A stretch of 6,020 bases of DNA from Halococcaceae archaeon. Its GTDB lineage: Archaea > Halobacteriota > Halobacteria > Halobacteriales > Halalkalicoccaceae. The notes under the pieces were generated by a model. The model was not told where the DNA came from and did not search any database. It was given only the letters and a program-made list of their open reading frames with translations. Of the stretch, positions 5,040 through 6,020 are shown piece by piece; positions within the stretch are counted from its first letter, which is position 1, and each line of letters begins with the position of its first letter. The stretch is taken from NCBI GenBank assembly GCA_007128515.1, contig SKXI01000125.1, forward strand, positions 1 to 6,020. Reading direction: 5' to 3'. The translations under genes were made by a program, and so were the position numbers.

Positions 5040-5419
5040 CACGAACGTTACTGCGGCTCGAAACGTGGACGCTGATCGCGATCGGCGGATTCGCGGGAGC
5101 GAGCGTCCGTTACGGGATCGGACTCCTCTCACCGGGCGCACAGGGGACGCTCGTCGCGAACGTGATCGGGTGTCTCCTGTTGGGGTTCCTGTGGTACGAG
5201 GCGAGTTACAGAAACGTCATCTCCGACCAGGGGCAGGTCGTCTTCGGGACCGGGTTCCTCTCGTCACTAACCACCTACAGCACGTTCGCGTACGAAACCG
5301 CGGCGTTGTCGCCGGCATATGCGGCACTAAATGTCGTCGCGAGTTACGCGCTAGGGTTCGGGGCCGTCCTCGCTGGTCGGGCGATAGCGACGTACGGCAC
5401 GGAGGTCGCCCGTGATTGA
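5036..5419 (+). CDS. crcB: CrcB/Fluc fluoride channel, first subunit of a tandem pair
   Basis: Fluc proteins are small four-helix membrane channels that let fluoride leave the cytoplasm. They act as antiparallel dimers. This 127-residue protein has the TM1 signature GGFAGASVRYGIG (17-29), the TM2 segment TLVANVIGCLLLG (38-50) with the conserved pore Asn42, and the TM3 break GTGFLSSLTTYSTF (71-84) near the central Na+ and fluoride path. Four hydrophobic segments are at about 12-30, 37-55, 67-87 and 97-117. In place of the usual small residues before TTF-S-TF it has Leu75-Ser76-Ser77, and Tyr81 replaces the first pore Phe. Arg3, Arg7, Arg59, Arg115 and Arg126 suggest both termini face the cytoplasm. 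The stop overlaps crcB2 by 8 nt. In-frame TGA at 5027-5029 fixes the start at 5036. Confidence 0.92.
   Translation: MTRTLLRLETWTLIAIGGFAGASVRYGIGLLSPGAQGTLVANVIGCLLLGFLWYEASYRNVISDQGQVVFGTGFLSSLTTYSTFAYETAALSPAYAALNVVASYALGFGAVLAGRAIATYGTEVARD
5401..5406 (+). promoter_or_regulatory. Shine-Dalgarno sequence for crcB2, inside crcB1
   Basis: GGAGGT lies 5 nt upstream of the GTG at 5412 and matches the archaeal anti-Shine-Dalgarno sequence. It supports the GTG start, which overlaps the crcB1 stop as GTGATTGA. It is the clearest ribosome-binding site I noticed at a gene start in the window, as expected for an internal operon gene in a genome of mainly leaderless mRNAs. Confidence 0.7.
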
Positions 5420-5756
5420 TCCCGGTATCCTGGTCGGTATCGGTGGCGCCGTAGGCGCACTGTTACGCTATGCAGTCTATGAGTTGATGCCGGTAGAAGA
5501 GTACCCGCTCGCGACGCTTGTTGTCAACGTAGTCGGTAGTTTCGTATTAGGCGTGGTCATTTTCGCCGACATGGGCGAAGGAGTGCTCGCCTTCGTCGGC
5601 GTCGGCGTCTGTGGCGCGTTCACGACGTACTCTACTTTCGCCGTCGATACCGTCAGACTCTGGGAACGCGGCGACGTCTTGTACGCTATCGGTCACGCAG
5701 TGCTCAACCTCCTCGCCTCGCTCGCCGCCATCGGTCTCGCGTGGATACTCGTGTGA
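5412..5756 (+). CDS. crcB: CrcB/Fluc fluoride channel, second subunit of a tandem pair
   Basis: This 114-residue partner has the same signatures: GGAVGALLRY (11-20), ATLVVNVVGSFVLG (34-47) with pore Asn39, and GVGVCGAFTTYSTF (63-76). Cys67-Gly68 is closer to the canonical Fluc motif than the equivalent Leu-Ser in the first gene. Tyr73 replaces the first pore Phe, as in the partner. Charges are placed differently: the N-terminus has no Lys or Arg, the TM2-TM3 loop is acidic, and Arg82 with Arg86 sit in the TM3-TM4 loop. This predicts termini outside and the 3-4 loop inside. The GTG start is backed by GGAGGT 5 nt upstream. The gene overlaps crcB1 by 8 nt and ends 12 bp before the stop of the convergent neighbour. 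Together the pair should form one heterodimeric fluoride exporter. Confidence 0.93.
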   Translation: MIDPGILVGIGGAVGALLRYAVYELMPVEEYPLATLVVNVVGSFVLGVVIFADMGEGVLAFVGVGVCGAFTTYSTFAVDTVRLWERGDVLYAIGHAVLNLLASLAAIGLAWILV

Positions 5757-5768
5757 GCTTCGTCCGTG

Positions 5769-6020
5769 TTAGGCCCACGGCCAGAAGCCGGCGGCCATCA
5801 GGTACCCGGCTATACCGGTTACGACACCGACGATTGCCGTAAACCAAGCGATCGGATCCGTATACTCCTCACGCTGCAGGCCCAACAGCAGCCAGAAGGT
5901 CGCCCAGAGGACGGCCCAGATCCACCAGAGCGCCGCGAGGCCGACGTCGCCGATGTCCCAGACGAGAACTCCCGTCGGAATCGCTACCACAGTCACCATG
6001 ATACAGAACCAGCCGAACGA
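5769..6020 (-). CDS. Probable AmiS/UreI-type urea or amide channel, C-terminal part (cut by window edge)
   Basis: AmiS/UreI proteins are six-helix inner-membrane channels for urea and short amides. About 83 residues are visible, running to a TAA at 5769-5771. The order matches what I recall of the family's C-terminal half: a GD pair, then a Trp-rich helix (LWWIWAVLWATFWLLLGL), a short polar loop (QREEYTD), then PIAWFTAIVGVVTGIAGYLM and a terminal GFWPWA. In UreI the last helix reads WLAIIEGILTAWIPAWL. Here the Glu is Val, while the Gly and Thr are kept. An ATG at 5999 is in frame, but the frame stays open and hydrophobic to the window end, so the true start lies right of 6020. Other small membrane families remain possible. 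The gene is convergent with crcB2, with a 12-bp gap. Confidence 0.55.
   Translation of the reverse strand, partial: SFGWFCIMVTVVAIPTGVLVWDIGDVGLAALWWIWAVLWATFWLLLGLQREEYTDPIAWFTAIVGVVTGIAGYLMAAGFWPWA

Overview
The window looks like chromosomal DNA from a haloarchaeon. The coding regions are GC-rich, the soluble proteins are strongly acidic, several starts have a TATA-like box about 27 nt upstream as expected for leaderless transcripts, and the left edge carries the end of an archaeal SUI1/aIF1 initiation factor. I cannot assign a genus.

Layout. At 1-269 (+) is the C-terminal part of aIF1. A 302-base gene-free stretch follows. At 572-925 (-) is a single-domain rhodanese with its own leaderless promoter. 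Between it and the next gene (926-1217) lie four copies of a 14-bp quasi-palindrome, three of them at exactly 63-bp pitch, followed by an 82-nt near-perfect hairpin that starts inside a triple stop codon. A fifth copy of the motif sits alone at 391-404.

From 1218 to 3900, four elements lie in a row on the minus strand. In transcription order they are a complete cytochrome P450, a short N-terminal remnant that resembles a GNAT acetyltransferase, a small membrane-anchored acidic protein, and a Nudix hydrolase that overlaps the membrane protein gene by 8 nt. A 442-bp gene-free region separates this block from the plus-strand genes.

On the plus strand, 4343-4927 encodes an AhpD/carboxymuconolactone-decarboxylase-like protein from its own leaderless promoter. 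A fluoride-export cassette follows: a TATA box, a 21-codon small ORF, and two tandem CrcB (Fluc) genes. The small ORF stops on the ATGA that starts crcB1, and crcB1 overlaps crcB2 by 8 nt. The charge distribution of the two CrcB proteins suggests opposite membrane orientations, which would fit an antiparallel heterodimeric fluoride channel. The right edge carries, convergently on the minus strand, the C-terminal part of a probable AmiS/UreI-type urea/amide channel.

Most genes belong to known families. The least explained signals are the small ORF coupled to crcB1, the 63-bp-phased motif array with its adjacent long hairpin, and the acetyltransferase remnant.
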